Source: Vibrio coralliilyticus ATCC BAA-450
Lineage (GTDB): Bacteria > Pseudomonadota > Gammaproteobacteria > Enterobacterales > Vibrionaceae
Assembly: GCF_000176135.1 (NCBI RefSeq)
Contig: NZ_ACZN01000016.1
Location: 434,001 to 498,000 of the forward strand
Direction of reading: 5' to 3'
DNA length: 64,000 nt
Shown here: one piece after another, positions 1-9,087 of the stretch
Position numbering within the stretch: position 1 is the stretch's first letter
How the letters are laid out: each line of letters opens with the position of its first letter
The notes under the pieces: model-generated
What the model saw: only the letters and a program-made list of their open reading frames with translations
The model's database searches: none
Told to the model about the DNA's origin: nothing
Translations under genes and position numbers: made by a program

Positions 1-411
1 AAAACTTTCTCTAAATCAGAGACGTTTGCTAAGGGCGTAAGTATTGAACAGCCAGCGGCTATCGATGGCCTGATACTAGAAGCATTTGCTGTTAACGACA
101 CGATTTTCCCTAGTGAAGGTGGTTATCTGATTCTCGACCTGCAAGCTCATAATACCAGAGATCAATCTGCCAACATTGAGTTCTGGGTAACTGCTGTTGG
201 TCCAGACGGCTTGGCAATTCCTGTTCACGCTCGTGTACTTAAATCGGTACCAGCTCTGGAGGAACTTAGTATTATTCGTGGCTTCACTCTGGACGCTAGC
301 TACCCGGATGGCGAATATACTATCGTACCGCAACTATATGATGTAGATAGTGGCAAACGTGTTGAAGGTGCAATTAAAGTTTATAAAGGTGAACGTGCCG
401 TTACTGACTAA
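1..411 (+). CDS. C-terminal end of an unrecognised protein (5' truncated by the window)
   Basis: The frame is open from base 1 to the TAA at 409-411 and gives about 136 residues with no start codon that must be used, so the gene begins outside the window. The visible part is soluble, with alternating hydrophobic residues as in a beta-sandwich (for example GGYLILDLQAH and GEYTIVPQLYDVDSGK), and it ends KGERAVTD. No family was recognised. A hairpin with a T-tract follows at 442-470, which supports this as the true gene end. Confidence 0.6.
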   Translation, partial: KTFSKSETFAKGVSIEQPAAIDGLILEAFAVNDTIFPSEGGYLILDLQAHNTRDQSANIEFWVTAVGPDGLAIPVHARVLKSVPALEELSIIRGFTLDASYPDGEYTIVPQLYDVDSGKRVEGAIKVYKGERAVTD

Positions 412-441
412 ATCTTTCGTATATCCATCATTTCATATTCT

Positions 442-470
442 GTAGCAGGTATCTTCCTGCTACTTTCTTC
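442..470 (+). terminator. Rho-independent terminator after the first gene
   Basis: An 8-bp perfect stem (GTAGCAGG / CCTGCTAC) with a 6-nt loop is followed by TTTCTTC, 31 bp after the stop codon. The remaining bases to 628 contain no gene that I can support. Confidence 0.6.
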
Positions 471-628
471 ATCCATCCCTTCTAAATACCTACATTAGTT
501 TAAGTACTTCCCCATGTAATATTCTCAATATTTTTAAATTCATGTATTTTCATAGCAGGTGCCTCTAATTAAACTCACGAATTAAAGTACGCTTCCACTT
601 GTCACGTGAAGTATCAAACGTTAGAGAG

Positions 629-1789
629 CTAGTTTCCATCGACCTTTAGCGTTTTGGTATTTTCTTCTATTTTTATTTTTTCGGATGACGTATCAATAGA
701 AAGAAAATCGCATCCTGACTCCCCGTCGTACTCGTTACCAACAATATTTACGTTTTCAAATGAGTAGCCACTTTTCTGACTATAAGTTCGAATGATCTTT
801 TTATATTTCTGCTCATTTGTTCCTTCACAGGTAATGTTGGAGAAACGATTATGTGAGACGGAAATATTTTCCACTGACTTTGTCGGTGACTCGTTCGCGG
901 AAAAACTTTGTAGCCTGATCCCCATCGTACTATCGGATACATCGTTATTATGAAACTCAACATTACCCCAGTGTACTGGCTGTTCAGCACGTGTATTGGG
1001 GTACACATTCATGACGTAACCGGTGATATTGTCGAATTTATTGTCTTTCACCGAGACATCCGTGTAATAGCTGACTTCTAATGCCGCGCTACTAATATCT
1101 TTGAAAGTATTGTGAAGAACAAGAGCACCCTGAACTTGGTGTCGGCTTGAAAGCTTTAGAGTACATCCCTGAAATAGATTGTATTCGAAAGCGATGTTTT
1201 GTGTGCCGGGTGCACTAGAGCCCTGAGTCGCCTGCGTGGTGGTGACTTGGCTGCAGTTGCGAAATGTGTTGGCGAACAATGTCGCATCTTGCGAAAGAGA
1301 CTCCCCTTGATTCGGTCCGGTTGTGACTCTTAATGCCGCGTCACCAAAATTCTCAAACGTATTGTTCGATAGATGGGAGCCAGACGTACTGGCGAGATAA
1401 ACGCCTTGCTCGCCCCAAACCTGTTTGATGTCACCATTATTTAGACCGATAAAGTGAAGACCACTTATGAATATGTTCTGAGTTTCTTTTATATAAAGTA
1501 GGTATTCACCAATAAAATCAGCGCACTTACGCAATACCGCTCCTTGGCTACCAATTAGGGAGATTTGCTTGGTGTTGGTTAAGTACAGCGTTTGACACAC
1601 ATCATATGTGCCTTCAGGGATGACGAGAATGTCCCCAGGGTTTAGAGAAGAGAGGGCGCTCTGAATTGCCTGGCTATCGTCTTGGGAATCGTTACCAATG
1701 GCACCAAACTGATCCAGTCTGTACACCTTGTCCTGAGATAACGTGGGCAGAGCAAAAAGAGCGATAATGACGAACAAAGGTATTTTCAT
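629..1789 (-). CDS. Exported right-handed beta-helix protein (pectate-lyase-3-like fold)
   Basis: About 386 residues from the preferred start. The N-terminus MKIPLFVIIALFALPTLSQ is a signal peptide. The segment just after it, VYRLDQFGAIGNDSQDDSQAI, is the classic opening of the Pectate_lyase_3/glycosidase beta-helix family (FGAxGDGxxDDTxAI). The rest is rich in N-x-F/I-x-N steps typical of stacked parallel beta-helix coils. Upstream in-frame ATGs at 1813 and 1843 would bury the signal peptide, so I prefer 1789, although no strong ribosome binding site stands before any of the three. Polysaccharide binding or cleavage is a family-level guess; catalytic residues cannot be assigned by eye. It is divergent from the large secreted protein at 2113. 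Confidence 0.65.
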   Translation of the reverse strand: MKIPLFVIIALFALPTLSQDKVYRLDQFGAIGNDSQDDSQAIQSALSSLNPGDILVIPEGTYDVCQTLYLTNTKQISLIGSQGAVLRKCADFIGEYLLYIKETQNIFISGLHFIGLNNGDIKQVWGEQGVYLASTSGSHLSNNTFENFGDAALRVTTGPNQGESLSQDATLFANTFRNCSQVTTTQATQGSSAPGTQNIAFEYNLFQGCTLKLSSRHQVQGALVLHNTFKDISSAALEVSYYTDVSVKDNKFDNITGYVMNVYPNTRAEQPVHWGNVEFHNNDVSDSTMGIRLQSFSANESPTKSVENISVSHNRFSNITCEGTNEQKYKKIIRTYSQKSGYSFENVNIVGNEYDGESGCDFLSIDTSSEKIKIEENTKTLKVDGN

Positions 1790-2112
1790 AATAAACTGAC
1801 CTAGCTTGGGCATCGGTACGTTTTCTCGAATTATGGCTGCCATTCTATACGCCGCTGGATATTGAGATAAAAGTTTTTATCTTTTGTCTGTTAAATGAAG
1901 CGGTATCCCAATTTAAATGTCTCGTTTCTAAGATGTCTCATTATTGAGGCGTGATATTCTCGCCTAATTGTTGAACAGACCAAATTCCATACAGATAATT
2001 TGCGCGAATCAATCCTAACCGCTTATTTCTGGATTAAGCAACGTAACAGAAGAATTACGCCAGTCTTGAGCAATACATTAATTTGGCAACAAATCAGCAA
2101 AGGGTGTTCTTA

Positions 2113-4962
2113 ATGGAACGTAAATTATTAGCAGTGGTATTTGGCTCACTTGCATTAGCCAACATCAGCTTGCCTGCCCATGCATCCGAACCTATGGGAT
2201 GTATTATCAGTCAGCAGTCAGGGGAGAAGTATTGCCTTAAAGCGGGAGAGCGCTCAGGTTATTCACTTCCAAATTGGATCTATGCGCACCCGGTCGATGT
2301 TCTCGCTCCGAGTGGTGTTTCTGTTATGTTGAGTGACTGGGATAACTTGTCATACAACAGACTAGCCGTTTTTGACTCTTATACGTCAAACGAACAACTT
2401 AAAAATGTGAAAGCGTATAACGGTCGTTACTTAGACTTTTCTAAGCCTCGTTCGATGCGTGTATTGGCGTCGGAGCAATACCCAGAAGCATGTATTGTCA
2501 GCCTAGAGAATGATGAACGTTACTGTCTAAAAGAAGGACAACGTTCAGGTTACTCGTTACCTGAGTACATTAAAGGTCATGAAGTTGAAGTCCGTGCTCC
2601 AGAGGGGCTTGGGGTGATGCTAAGTGATTGGGACAACCTATCTTACAATCGCCTAGCGGTATTTGGTGGTTACAAGTCTAATGCTCAGCTAGAGTCAGTT
2701 AAAGCGTACAACGGTGAAATCCTTGATTTCTCAAACCCACGCTCTATGCGAGTTTTGGCTTACACTGAGCCAGATAAGAAAATCGAGACTGAGCTGAAAT
2801 GGTCTTGGCAGGGTAGCAGCTTTAAACCCGAGTCTGATCAGGTAATGGTAACGCCAGTTACCGCTCAGCTTAATGACGACAACGGTGATGGTCGAATCGA
2901 TAACCAAGACGTCGCAGATGTGATTGTTGTAACGTTTGAAGGCCGCAATTATTCAAGCGGTGGTCTTGTTCGAGCACTAAGTGGTGTGGATGGTTCCGAG
3001 CTATGGAGCTACGACAATGGCGGTGTTATTGCAGATGCTCGCTACAGTCCTGCTGTTGCCGATCTTGATCATGACGGTGTGGTGGAAATTGTCACGACCA
3101 GTACAGGCAGTGACTTCATCAAGGTGCTAGATAATCACGGTAATGTGAAGAAGCAGATTGCGACTATTGAGTCTGGCTGGAGAACAGTCGGTGACATCGC
3201 ATTAGCAGACTTGGATGGCGATGGTGATATTGAAATTCTGTCTGCGGATGGCGTCTACGATTATCAATCTGGTCAGCTAGTGTTTAGCCATACTTGGTCT
3301 CCAGCATCAATCAGTGGTGATTTTGACGGTGACAACCGCCAGGAAGTGTTTGCTGATGGTACTTTATTCCAAAGCTCTGGAGCTGTTGATTGGCAGTACA
3401 GCGCAGCTGATAAAGTATGGTTCTCTTCATTGGTCAACCTAGATTCAGATAAGAACCCTGAGTTGGTCGTCTCTGTTCCGGCAAGTTACTCGTCGGCTCA
3501 GAACAGCTCACTTGCAGTGTTGGAGCATGATGGTTCAACTAAATGGGAAATCACTAACGAGAACAACCCAGGTGGCGGCGTTCAAGCTGTTTCAAGTTTC
3601 CTAGCTGCGTACAGTGAGTCAGTGACTCAGCAATCGGAAGTTTTTGGTTACGAGAAAGGCAATGTGGAGTCGGCACAAGTCGGTAATGACAGCCTGCTCT
3701 ATGTCCGTTCTGGTGCTGCAATCGATGCGATTGGTACGGATGCCCATAACACGATTGGTGGTAATGGCGGAGCACTTCGTGATCCTATCGATCTTTCAAA
3801 TGTTACGGCAATTGACGTCACATACGGCAAGTACTTCTGGGGTGGTCGCCATCTCCTGGCAATGGAATTCTCTCTGAAGAATGGTTCATCAGTCATGGTG
3901 GGATCTAAAAACTATGGCTACCATCTGCAAACCAAGCGCTTTGTTCTTCCTGAAGGTGAGAGCGTTACGGGCGTTAACGTTTGGTCGCAAGGTTGGCTGG
4001 TTGAAGGCGTACAGTTTGAAACGGCAACGACAGCAGGTACAGACAGCATCGGTATTGTTTACGCAGGTTATAAAGCCGTTGATATGTACAATGCTAAAGG
4101 CGAGTTAGTTTGGTCTGTTGAAAACGACGATATTGGTAGCGGTAAGATTGGTGTCTCTGCGTACGACTTTGATGCTGATGGTATCGACGAAGTGCTTGTA
4201 CAGGATCATTTCAAAGTACGAATCCTTGACGGTCAAACTGGTAAAGAGTTAGCTGTTATCGATAACTCAACCGGAACTTTGTGGGAATACCCAATCGTTG
4301 TTGATCTAGAGGGTGATAACAATGCTGAAATGATCGTGGTCGCAAACAACTACGACGGTAAGTACAGCATCAACAAGGGCGTGTATGTGTATCAGTCTGC
4401 TCAGGATGACAAACCATGGACTAACGCGACGCGCATCTGGAACCAACACTCGTTCAACCTAACGAATATTACACAGGCGGGACAAATTCCTGAAACGTAT
4501 CAGCCAAGCTGGCTAAGTCACAACACTTACCGCTCGAGCACGCTACGCGCAGGTAAAACGGAGTTTTCTCCTATCTTTGGTTACCCGAATGGTGATGTAC
4601 AAAAAGCGGAAGTGACAGCGAGCAACTTGCTTTACGTACGTTCCGGCTTAGCGATTGATGCAGTAGGTACAGAGCTTAATGCGCTAATTGGCGGTAACGG
4701 AGGCGCGCTACGTAGCCCTGTTGATTTGAGCCAAGTAGAGAGCATCGAAGTCAGCTCGGGCCACTACTACTGGGGTGGTAACCATATCGTTGCGTTGAAG
4801 TTTAAGTTCAAGAATGGTTCTTCAGTCATGTTGGGATCTAAAGGCTACGCTTCGCCAATCAAAGTCGAAACTTTCGATATCCCTCAAGGTAAGCAGATCA
4901 AAGCAATCAATGCTTGGACTGCGGGTTGGTTAGTCGACGCGATTCAGTTCGAACTGAACTAA
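2113..4962 (+). CDS. Large secreted protein: two crystallin-like repeats, FG-GAP/VCBS propeller, two jacalin-like lectin domains
   Basis: 949 residues. The start is set at 2113 because an AAAGGG box precedes it and because MERKLLAVVFGSLALANISLPAHA is a signal peptide; an upstream in-frame ATG at 2083 would bury it. Residues about 29-118 and 126-216 are two near-identical copies of a roughly 90-residue module containing SGYSLP, LSDWDNLSYNRLAVF and FSxPRSMRVLA, resembling beta/gamma-crystallin folds. Residues about 230-500 and 640-800 hold FG-GAP/VCBS calcium-type loops (DDNGDGRID, DLDHDG, DLDGDGD, DFDGDN, DFDADG). Two jacalin-like domains (IGGNGGALR, YFWGG/YYWGG, NGSSVMxGS) sit at about 510-637 and 821-949, so the first interrupts the propeller. 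Sugar binding or surface adhesion is inferred. A terminator follows at 4987. Confidence 0.75.
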   Translation: MERKLLAVVFGSLALANISLPAHASEPMGCIISQQSGEKYCLKAGERSGYSLPNWIYAHPVDVLAPSGVSVMLSDWDNLSYNRLAVFDSYTSNEQLKNVKAYNGRYLDFSKPRSMRVLASEQYPEACIVSLENDERYCLKEGQRSGYSLPEYIKGHEVEVRAPEGLGVMLSDWDNLSYNRLAVFGGYKSNAQLESVKAYNGEILDFSNPRSMRVLAYTEPDKKIETELKWSWQGSSFKPESDQVMVTPVTAQLNDDNGDGRIDNQDVADVIVVTFEGRNYSSGGLVRALSGVDGSELWSYDNGGVIADARYSPAVADLDHDGVVEIVTTSTGSDFIKVLDNHGNVKKQIATIESGWRTVGDIALADLDGDGDIEILSADGVYDYQSGQLVFSHTWSPASISGDFDGDNRQEVFADGTLFQSSGAVDWQYSAADKVWFSSLVNLDSDKNPELVVSVPASYSSAQNSSLAVLEHDGSTKWEITNENNPGGGVQAVSSFLAAYSESVTQQSEVFGYEKGNVESAQVGNDSLLYVRSGAAIDAIGTDAHNTIGGNGGALRDPIDLSNVTAIDVTYGKYFWGGRHLLAMEFSLKNGSSVMVGSKNYGYHLQTKRFVLPEGESVTGVNVWSQGWLVEGVQFETATTAGTDSIGIVYAGYKAVDMYNAKGELVWSVENDDIGSGKIGVSAYDFDADGIDEVLVQDHFKVRILDGQTGKELAVIDNSTGTLWEYPIVVDLEGDNNAEMIVVANNYDGKYSINKGVYVYQSAQDDKPWTNATRIWNQHSFNLTNITQAGQIPETYQPSWLSHNTYRSSTLRAGKTEFSPIFGYPNGDVQKAEVTASNLLYVRSGLAIDAVGTELNALIGGNGGALRSPVDLSQVESIEVSSGHYYWGGNHIVALKFKFKNGSSVMLGSKGYASPIKVETFDIPQGKQIKAINAWTAGWLVDAIQFELN

Positions 4963-4986
4963 TTGCCACTTAAGCTAGTACATATA

Positions 4987-5018
4987 ATGCCAGTCAGATT
5001 CTCTGACTGGCATTTTTT
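4987..5018 (+). terminator. Rho-independent terminator
   Basis: An 11-bp perfect stem (ATGCCAGTCAG / CTGACTGGCAT) around a 5-nt loop, followed by a T-run, 24 bp after the stop of the crystallin/jacalin gene. Confidence 0.85.
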
Positions 5019-5163
5019 ATCCTCATTTTGTCGAAAGTAGCTCGACATATCAGTTTCTATAGTAGATATGAGTCTTAACCAAGTTAACACTTTGGGTCAA
5101 AAGATAGCCCGAACGCATGAAATCTCTCGACGTAAGTAATTTCTGATATGTACTATCAGACCT

Positions 5164-5185
5164 GATATTAATGATAATAATTCGC
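5164..5185 (+). promoter_or_regulatory. Fur-like box before the first serine protease
   Basis: ATTAATGATAATAATTCGC at 5167-5185 agrees with the Fur consensus GATAATGATAATCATTATC at 14 of 19 positions by eye, and a second register at 5164 scores 13 of 19. It lies 15-36 bp before the protease start, a position suited to repression. In AT-rich DNA this score is only suggestive. Confidence 0.35.
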
Positions 5186-5199
5186 ATGGAAAATTTTGT

Positions 5200-6195
5200 A
5201 TGAGAAAGCTATCCATACTTTTACCGTTTGCATTGTTTGCCAGTGGTTATGCTCAAAGTGCCGAGATTTCGCCCTATATAGTGAACGGTAGTTACGCTAA
5301 CGTAACGACATACCCCTCGATAATAAGCTTGTTTAAAGATCGTATTGATTATGACAACAAGTATTATGTCGGAAGTTACTGTGGCGGGACGTTACTAAAT
5401 GATCAGTATGTTTTAACTGCTGCGCATTGTATTTATGGTGACGAAGAAAAGCAGTTGTTTACCTCCGCCGTACCAAAGCTTCAAAACGAGTCAGATTTTC
5501 CATATAGCGTCATTGAACGTGTGATGGTAAATGAGATTTACTATAAAAGTACCTATAACGATTCGACTTTAACCGATGATATTGCGATTTTGAAGCTTGC
5601 AACCCCTATGCAAACATCAAGTTCAGCAGACTACGTAGTTAGAGTTAGTACTGGTGATGATACTACATATAGAAGTACCTCTGAGACCTTTCACGCGGTC
5701 GGGCACGGGAATACAGAACCTGGAGCGGACAATAATGATAATCTGCTATTCACTCAACTCCAATATGTAGCCAACTCATCTTGTAATGTTTACACAGGTG
5801 TTGATACCAGTGCTAACCTTTGCATGGGGTGGCCAACACCAAGTAGCAATGGTCTCGATAATGCTACTTGTCAAGGAGACTCGGGAGGCCCGCTATACTG
5901 GTTGGATGGCAGTACCTACAAGCAAGCCGGTATTACAAGCTTTGGTCCTGCAAGTGGGTGTGGAAATCCTGCAGTTGAACCTAACTCAGTGTTTACTGAG
6001 GTTTTAGATCACGAAGCATGGATAGTCTCTGTGCTTAGCGGCTCGGAAACGCCTGTTCGGACTATTAGTGACTCAGATCGAACTAGTTATTTAAATTCAA
6101 CGAACTCTTCTGGAGGCGGTGGCGGCGGTTCACTTGGCTATCTGTCTTTTCTATTGATAAGCGCCGCCTTATTTAGAAGGAAATTAACAAGTTAG
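5200..6195 (+). CDS. Secreted trypsin-like serine protease with GlyGly-CTERM tail
   Basis: 331 residues. A signal peptide (residues 1-21) leads into an S1 trypsin fold with IVNG at the expected mature N-terminus and a complete triad: His76 in LTAAHC, Asp127 in DDIAIL and Ser228 in CQGDSGGP. The C-terminus has a Gly run (about 305-310), a hydrophobic segment and RRK, which is the GlyGly-CTERM sorting signal. In Vibrio this tail is removed by rhombosortase, and such proteases use the type II secretion system. The next gene is a clear paralogue 67 bp downstream, indicating tandem duplication. The protein is shorter than the Ves proteases of V. cholerae. Confidence 0.9.
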   Translation: MRKLSILLPFALFASGYAQSAEISPYIVNGSYANVTTYPSIISLFKDRIDYDNKYYVGSYCGGTLLNDQYVLTAAHCIYGDEEKQLFTSAVPKLQNESDFPYSVIERVMVNEIYYKSTYNDSTLTDDIAILKLATPMQTSSSADYVVRVSTGDDTTYRSTSETFHAVGHGNTEPGADNNDNLLFTQLQYVANSSCNVYTGVDTSANLCMGWPTPSSNGLDNATCQGDSGGPLYWLDGSTYKQAGITSFGPASGCGNPAVEPNSVFTEVLDHEAWIVSVLSGSETPVRTISDSDRTSYLNSTNSSGGGGGGSLGYLSFLLISAALFRRKLTS

Positions 6196-6262
6196 AATCT
6201 AAACCGTTTGCCCTTTCGTAAGCTAAACTTAATGTTGACGGATGCGAAAGGGAGACGGGAAA

Positions 6263-7252
6263 ATGAAAAATCCAATTTGGTTCCTTAGCCTAATACTGGT
6301 TAGCTCCCGATTGCTGGCTGTCGACGTATCGCCTTATATCGTGAATGGCAGCAACGCGAATATCGTCAATTACCCATCTTTTGCCAGCCTTTTTTACCGC
6401 AACGGAAATACTTACAGTACCTCGAGTTATTGCGGCGCGACTATGATTAACAGCCAATACGCGTTGACCGCGGCTCACTGTATTTATGGTAATGAAAGTA
6501 CCATGTTATATACGGTTGTCGTCCCCCAGTTAGAAGATGAAACGAATTTTTTATCTACTCAACAAGCAAAAGCAGAAGAGTTTTATTATCCGGATGACTA
6601 CATTGATTCAGGCTCTGAGCTGTGGCCCAATGATATTGCGATTATAAAACTTGAATCTCCACTGTCCGTATCTGATTACACCTCTCTTCTAAATACCACT
6701 CTCAATAACAACTTTCCCAGCTCAGCAGACTACAAAGCGATTGGACATGGTCTGATAGAAGGGGGAGGAAATGGAACCCAGCTTTTGGAAACGTCGCTAG
6801 ACTATATATCGCTTGCTAGCTGTCAAACGCAGTACAGTAAAGTAACCGATAAACAAATCTGTTTTGGCGGGCCTCAAATTGGCAGTTATCAAAACTCCAC
6901 GTGTAATGGTGACTCAGGAGGGCCAGTCTATTGGTTCAACGGTGTTCAATACATACAAATAGGTATTACTAGTTTTGGTCCCAGCACTTGTGGAGACCCA
7001 TCCTTGAATGTCACTTCTGTGTTTACCGATGTCTATGACTACATTGGTTGGATCAACAACGTCATTAATGGGCAAGTCACACCAAAGTACTATGTTACAA
7101 CCGTTAACGGGAATAGGGTGTTGAATAGTAATGTGAATGGCAACTCTGTCGCAGCGACTTCGGGTGGCAGCAGTGGGGGCTCGCTGCACTATGCCGCTTT
7201 ATTGATGATGATTGTAATATACTGTCGAAGAAAACTGACCTCAGCTCACTGA
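6263..7252 (+). CDS. Second secreted trypsin-like serine protease with GlyGly-CTERM tail
   Basis: 329 residues from 6263, where GGAGACGGG gives a good ribosome binding site and MKNPIWFLSLILVSSRLLA is the signal peptide; an in-frame ATG at 6242 lacks this. The triad is His72 (LTAAHC), Asp124 (NDIAII) and Ser218 (CNGDSGGP), and a mature N-terminus IVNG is present. The tail GGSSGGS, hydrophobic stretch and CRRK again form a GlyGly-CTERM signal. It shares SPYIVNGS, YCG and LTAAHCIYG with the preceding protease, so the two arose by duplication and have since diverged. No terminator was seen between them, so they may be cotranscribed. An inverted repeat CCCTTTCG...CGAAAGGG spans the ribosome binding site. 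Confidence 0.88.
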   Translation: MKNPIWFLSLILVSSRLLAVDVSPYIVNGSNANIVNYPSFASLFYRNGNTYSTSSYCGATMINSQYALTAAHCIYGNESTMLYTVVVPQLEDETNFLSTQQAKAEEFYYPDDYIDSGSELWPNDIAIIKLESPLSVSDYTSLLNTTLNNNFPSSADYKAIGHGLIEGGGNGTQLLETSLDYISLASCQTQYSKVTDKQICFGGPQIGSYQNSTCNGDSGGPVYWFNGVQYIQIGITSFGPSTCGDPSLNVTSVFTDVYDYIGWINNVINGQVTPKYYVTTVNGNRVLNSNVNGNSVAATSGGSSGGSLHYAALLMMIVIYCRRKLTSAH

Positions 7253-7429
7253 TTTAGCCTGATGTTAGCTAAATAAAATCGTTCTCAAAAGTGAGAATTG
7301 TGCGTAAATAATTGAAAGATATCTTCTTAATGGTGTATTTAGCCAGCGAACAATGATTTGCTATGTTGACTAATTTTAACTAAACGATAGTTTTAAATTA
7401 CATAATAAGTTGAGCCGGAGAGTTCGCAG

Positions 7430-8098
7430 ATGGCAAATAAATGTACCCACGAGATAACACTTCTTTCAGATGTAAGCATGCAGTCTAGATTGTTTAAAGA
7501 CTCTTTGGAGCAGGGCATTCAGTTAAACGTGTCAATTGTTCCGGTTGAAGAACTTGAAGCGTGCGAAGGTGAGACTTCCGTTCTCGGCGACTATATTCTG
7601 TTCGACTATCATTATTTGGATGATGAAAAGTTCGATTTCTATAATCAAGTTCGATCAAAAAGTTATAAGAATTCTAAAGAGATAGTCATTAATTGCCCGA
7701 AGGATGTCCCATCCACTCAACTTTTCAAATGGCGTAATTTGGTCGGTGTGTTTTATGTCGATGATGACATCTCGTTATTGCTCAAAGGCATGGAAAAGAT
7801 CATGCAAGATGAGATGTGGTTATCAAGGAAAGTTGCGCAAGACTATATTGAACACTTCCGCTGTGCTAACAGCGTCACCACATCACAGGCATACGCTAAT
7901 CTGACTAAACGCGAGAAAGAGATCATGCGCTTACTGGGCCATGGTGCATCCAATCTACAGATTGCAGATGAGCTGTTTGTCAGCGAAAACACGGTTAAGA
8001 CACATCTACACAATATTTTTAAGAAGATAAATGCCAAGAACCGTTTGCAGGCTTTACTGTGGGCAAACAACAACATTGCGCTAGAAGAAAGAGTCTAG
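7430..8098 (+). CDS. VpsT/CsgD-type LuxR-family regulator with c-di-GMP motif
   Basis: 222 residues. The N-terminal part (1-150) is a receiver-like domain without an obvious phospho-acceptor pocket. Residues 130-133 read WLSR, matching the W[F/L/M][T/S]R motif by which V. cholerae VpsT binds cyclic di-GMP. The C-terminal part, from about residue 155, is a LuxR helix-turn-helix (LTKREKEIMRLL, NTVKTHLHNIFKKI). Control of biofilm matrix or surface genes in response to c-di-GMP is the family role; the target here is unknown. The start has GGAGAG upstream. A GGDEF-EAL protein lies 2 kb away, and a terminator follows directly. Confidence 0.85.
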   Translation: MANKCTHEITLLSDVSMQSRLFKDSLEQGIQLNVSIVPVEELEACEGETSVLGDYILFDYHYLDDEKFDFYNQVRSKSYKNSKEIVINCPKDVPSTQLFKWRNLVGVFYVDDDISLLLKGMEKIMQDEMWLSRKVAQDYIEHFRCANSVTTSQAYANLTKREKEIMRLLGHGASNLQIADELFVSENTVKTHLHNIFKKINAKNRLQALLWANNNIALEERV

Positions 8099-8119
8099 AA
8101 GCGTTTAAGGTAGCCATTA

Positions 8120-8147
8120 AAAACGGGAGCTGAGAGCTCCCGTTTTT
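8120..8147. terminator. Bidirectional terminator between the VpsT-like gene and nadE
   Basis: A stem of AAAACGGGAGCT / AGCTCCCGTTTT with a 3-nt loop and A/T tracts on both sides lies between two converging stop codons. Confidence 0.85.
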
Positions 8148-8149
8148 TA

Positions 8150-8977
8150 TTAGTCGTATATGGTTGGAATAGGTTGACGCTTATGCTGTGTGGCTTTGTA
8201 GATTGCGACCAACCTGTCTGACGCTTCCTGTGATACTGGCTTACCTTCTAAGAAGTCATCAATCTGATCATAAGTGAGATTAAGAGCATCTTCATCGGCC
8301 TTTTGTGGAGCCAATTCTTCAAGGTCAGCGGTAGGTGTTTTCTTTACAAGAAGCTCTGGTGCACCTAGTGTTGCTGCAACTTCACGTACCTGACGCTTGC
8401 TCAAGCCAAATAACGGGGCAAGGTCACATGCGCCATCACCGAATTTGGTATAGAAACCTGTGATGTTTTCCGCTGAGTGGTCTGTCCCAAGTACTAATCC
8501 ACCAACATAACCGGCAATTTCATATTGAGCGACCATGCGAGCACGTGCTTTTACATTGCCTTTGACGAAATCGATCTTAGATGCCTGCTGAGGCAAAAGT
8601 TCAGTATGAGCGAGTGCTTCGCGGGAGGCGGCGTGCAGGCCATCAACTCCAGCTTTAATATTGACGGACACAGAGTGAGTTGGCTGAATGAACTGCAACG
8701 CTATCTGGGCTTCATCTTCATCTTTTTGTTCACCATAAGGTAGACGAACTGCGATAAACTGGTATCCGCCATCGGTTTCTTCATTCAGCTCATTGACGGC
8801 AAGCTGTGCTAGACGACCACAGGTTGTTGAGTCGACACCTCCACTGATACCCAGTACTAACGCTTTGCATCGTGCTTCCTGCAACTTGCGCTTAATAAAT
8901 TCGACACGACGTGATATCTCAAACTGAGGGTCGATTGATGGCAATACGCGCATCTCGTCGCGAATTAGCTGTTCCAT
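8150..8977 (-). CDS. nadE: NH3-dependent NAD+ synthetase
   Basis: 275 residues from the ATG at 8977, which has AGGAAGGAA before it; this equals the usual length of E. coli NadE. The enzyme amidates nicotinic acid adenine dinucleotide to NAD+ using ATP and ammonia. The ATP-pyrophosphatase P-loop SGGVDS is in the N-terminal third, and [20 protein letters not shown] and KRQVREVA follow as expected. There is no glutaminase domain, so ammonia is the nitrogen donor. It is divergent from a nicotinate-nucleotide adenylyltransferase-like gene, the enzyme that makes its substrate, so the pair is a small NAD module. Confidence 0.93.
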   Translation of the reverse strand: MEQLIRDEMRVLPSIDPQFEISRRVEFIKRKLQEARCKALVLGISGGVDSTTCGRLAQLAVNELNEETDGGYQFIAVRLPYGEQKDEDEAQIALQFIQPTHSVSVNIKAGVDGLHAASREALAHTELLPQQASKIDFVKGNVKARARMVAQYEIAGYVGGLVLGTDHSAENITGFYTKFGDGACDLAPLFGLSKRQVREVAATLGAPELLVKKTPTADLEELAPQKADEDALNLTYDQIDDFLEGKPVSQEASDRLVAIYKATQHKRQPIPTIYD

Positions 8978-9087
8978 TATGTTTCCTTCCTGCAAGCAAT
9001 GATTTTTAGAAAATAATGGTAATATCATACCTAAATGAACAGATTAGAAAACTGTGAACAGTGATTTCACAATCATCAGGAAAGAAA

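Noticed and set aside
6210..6257. CCCTTTCG...CGAAAGGG inverted repeat between the two proteases
   Set aside because: The arms are 8 bp with a long loop and no T-run, so neither terminator nor operator can be supported; it is mentioned only in the gene entry.
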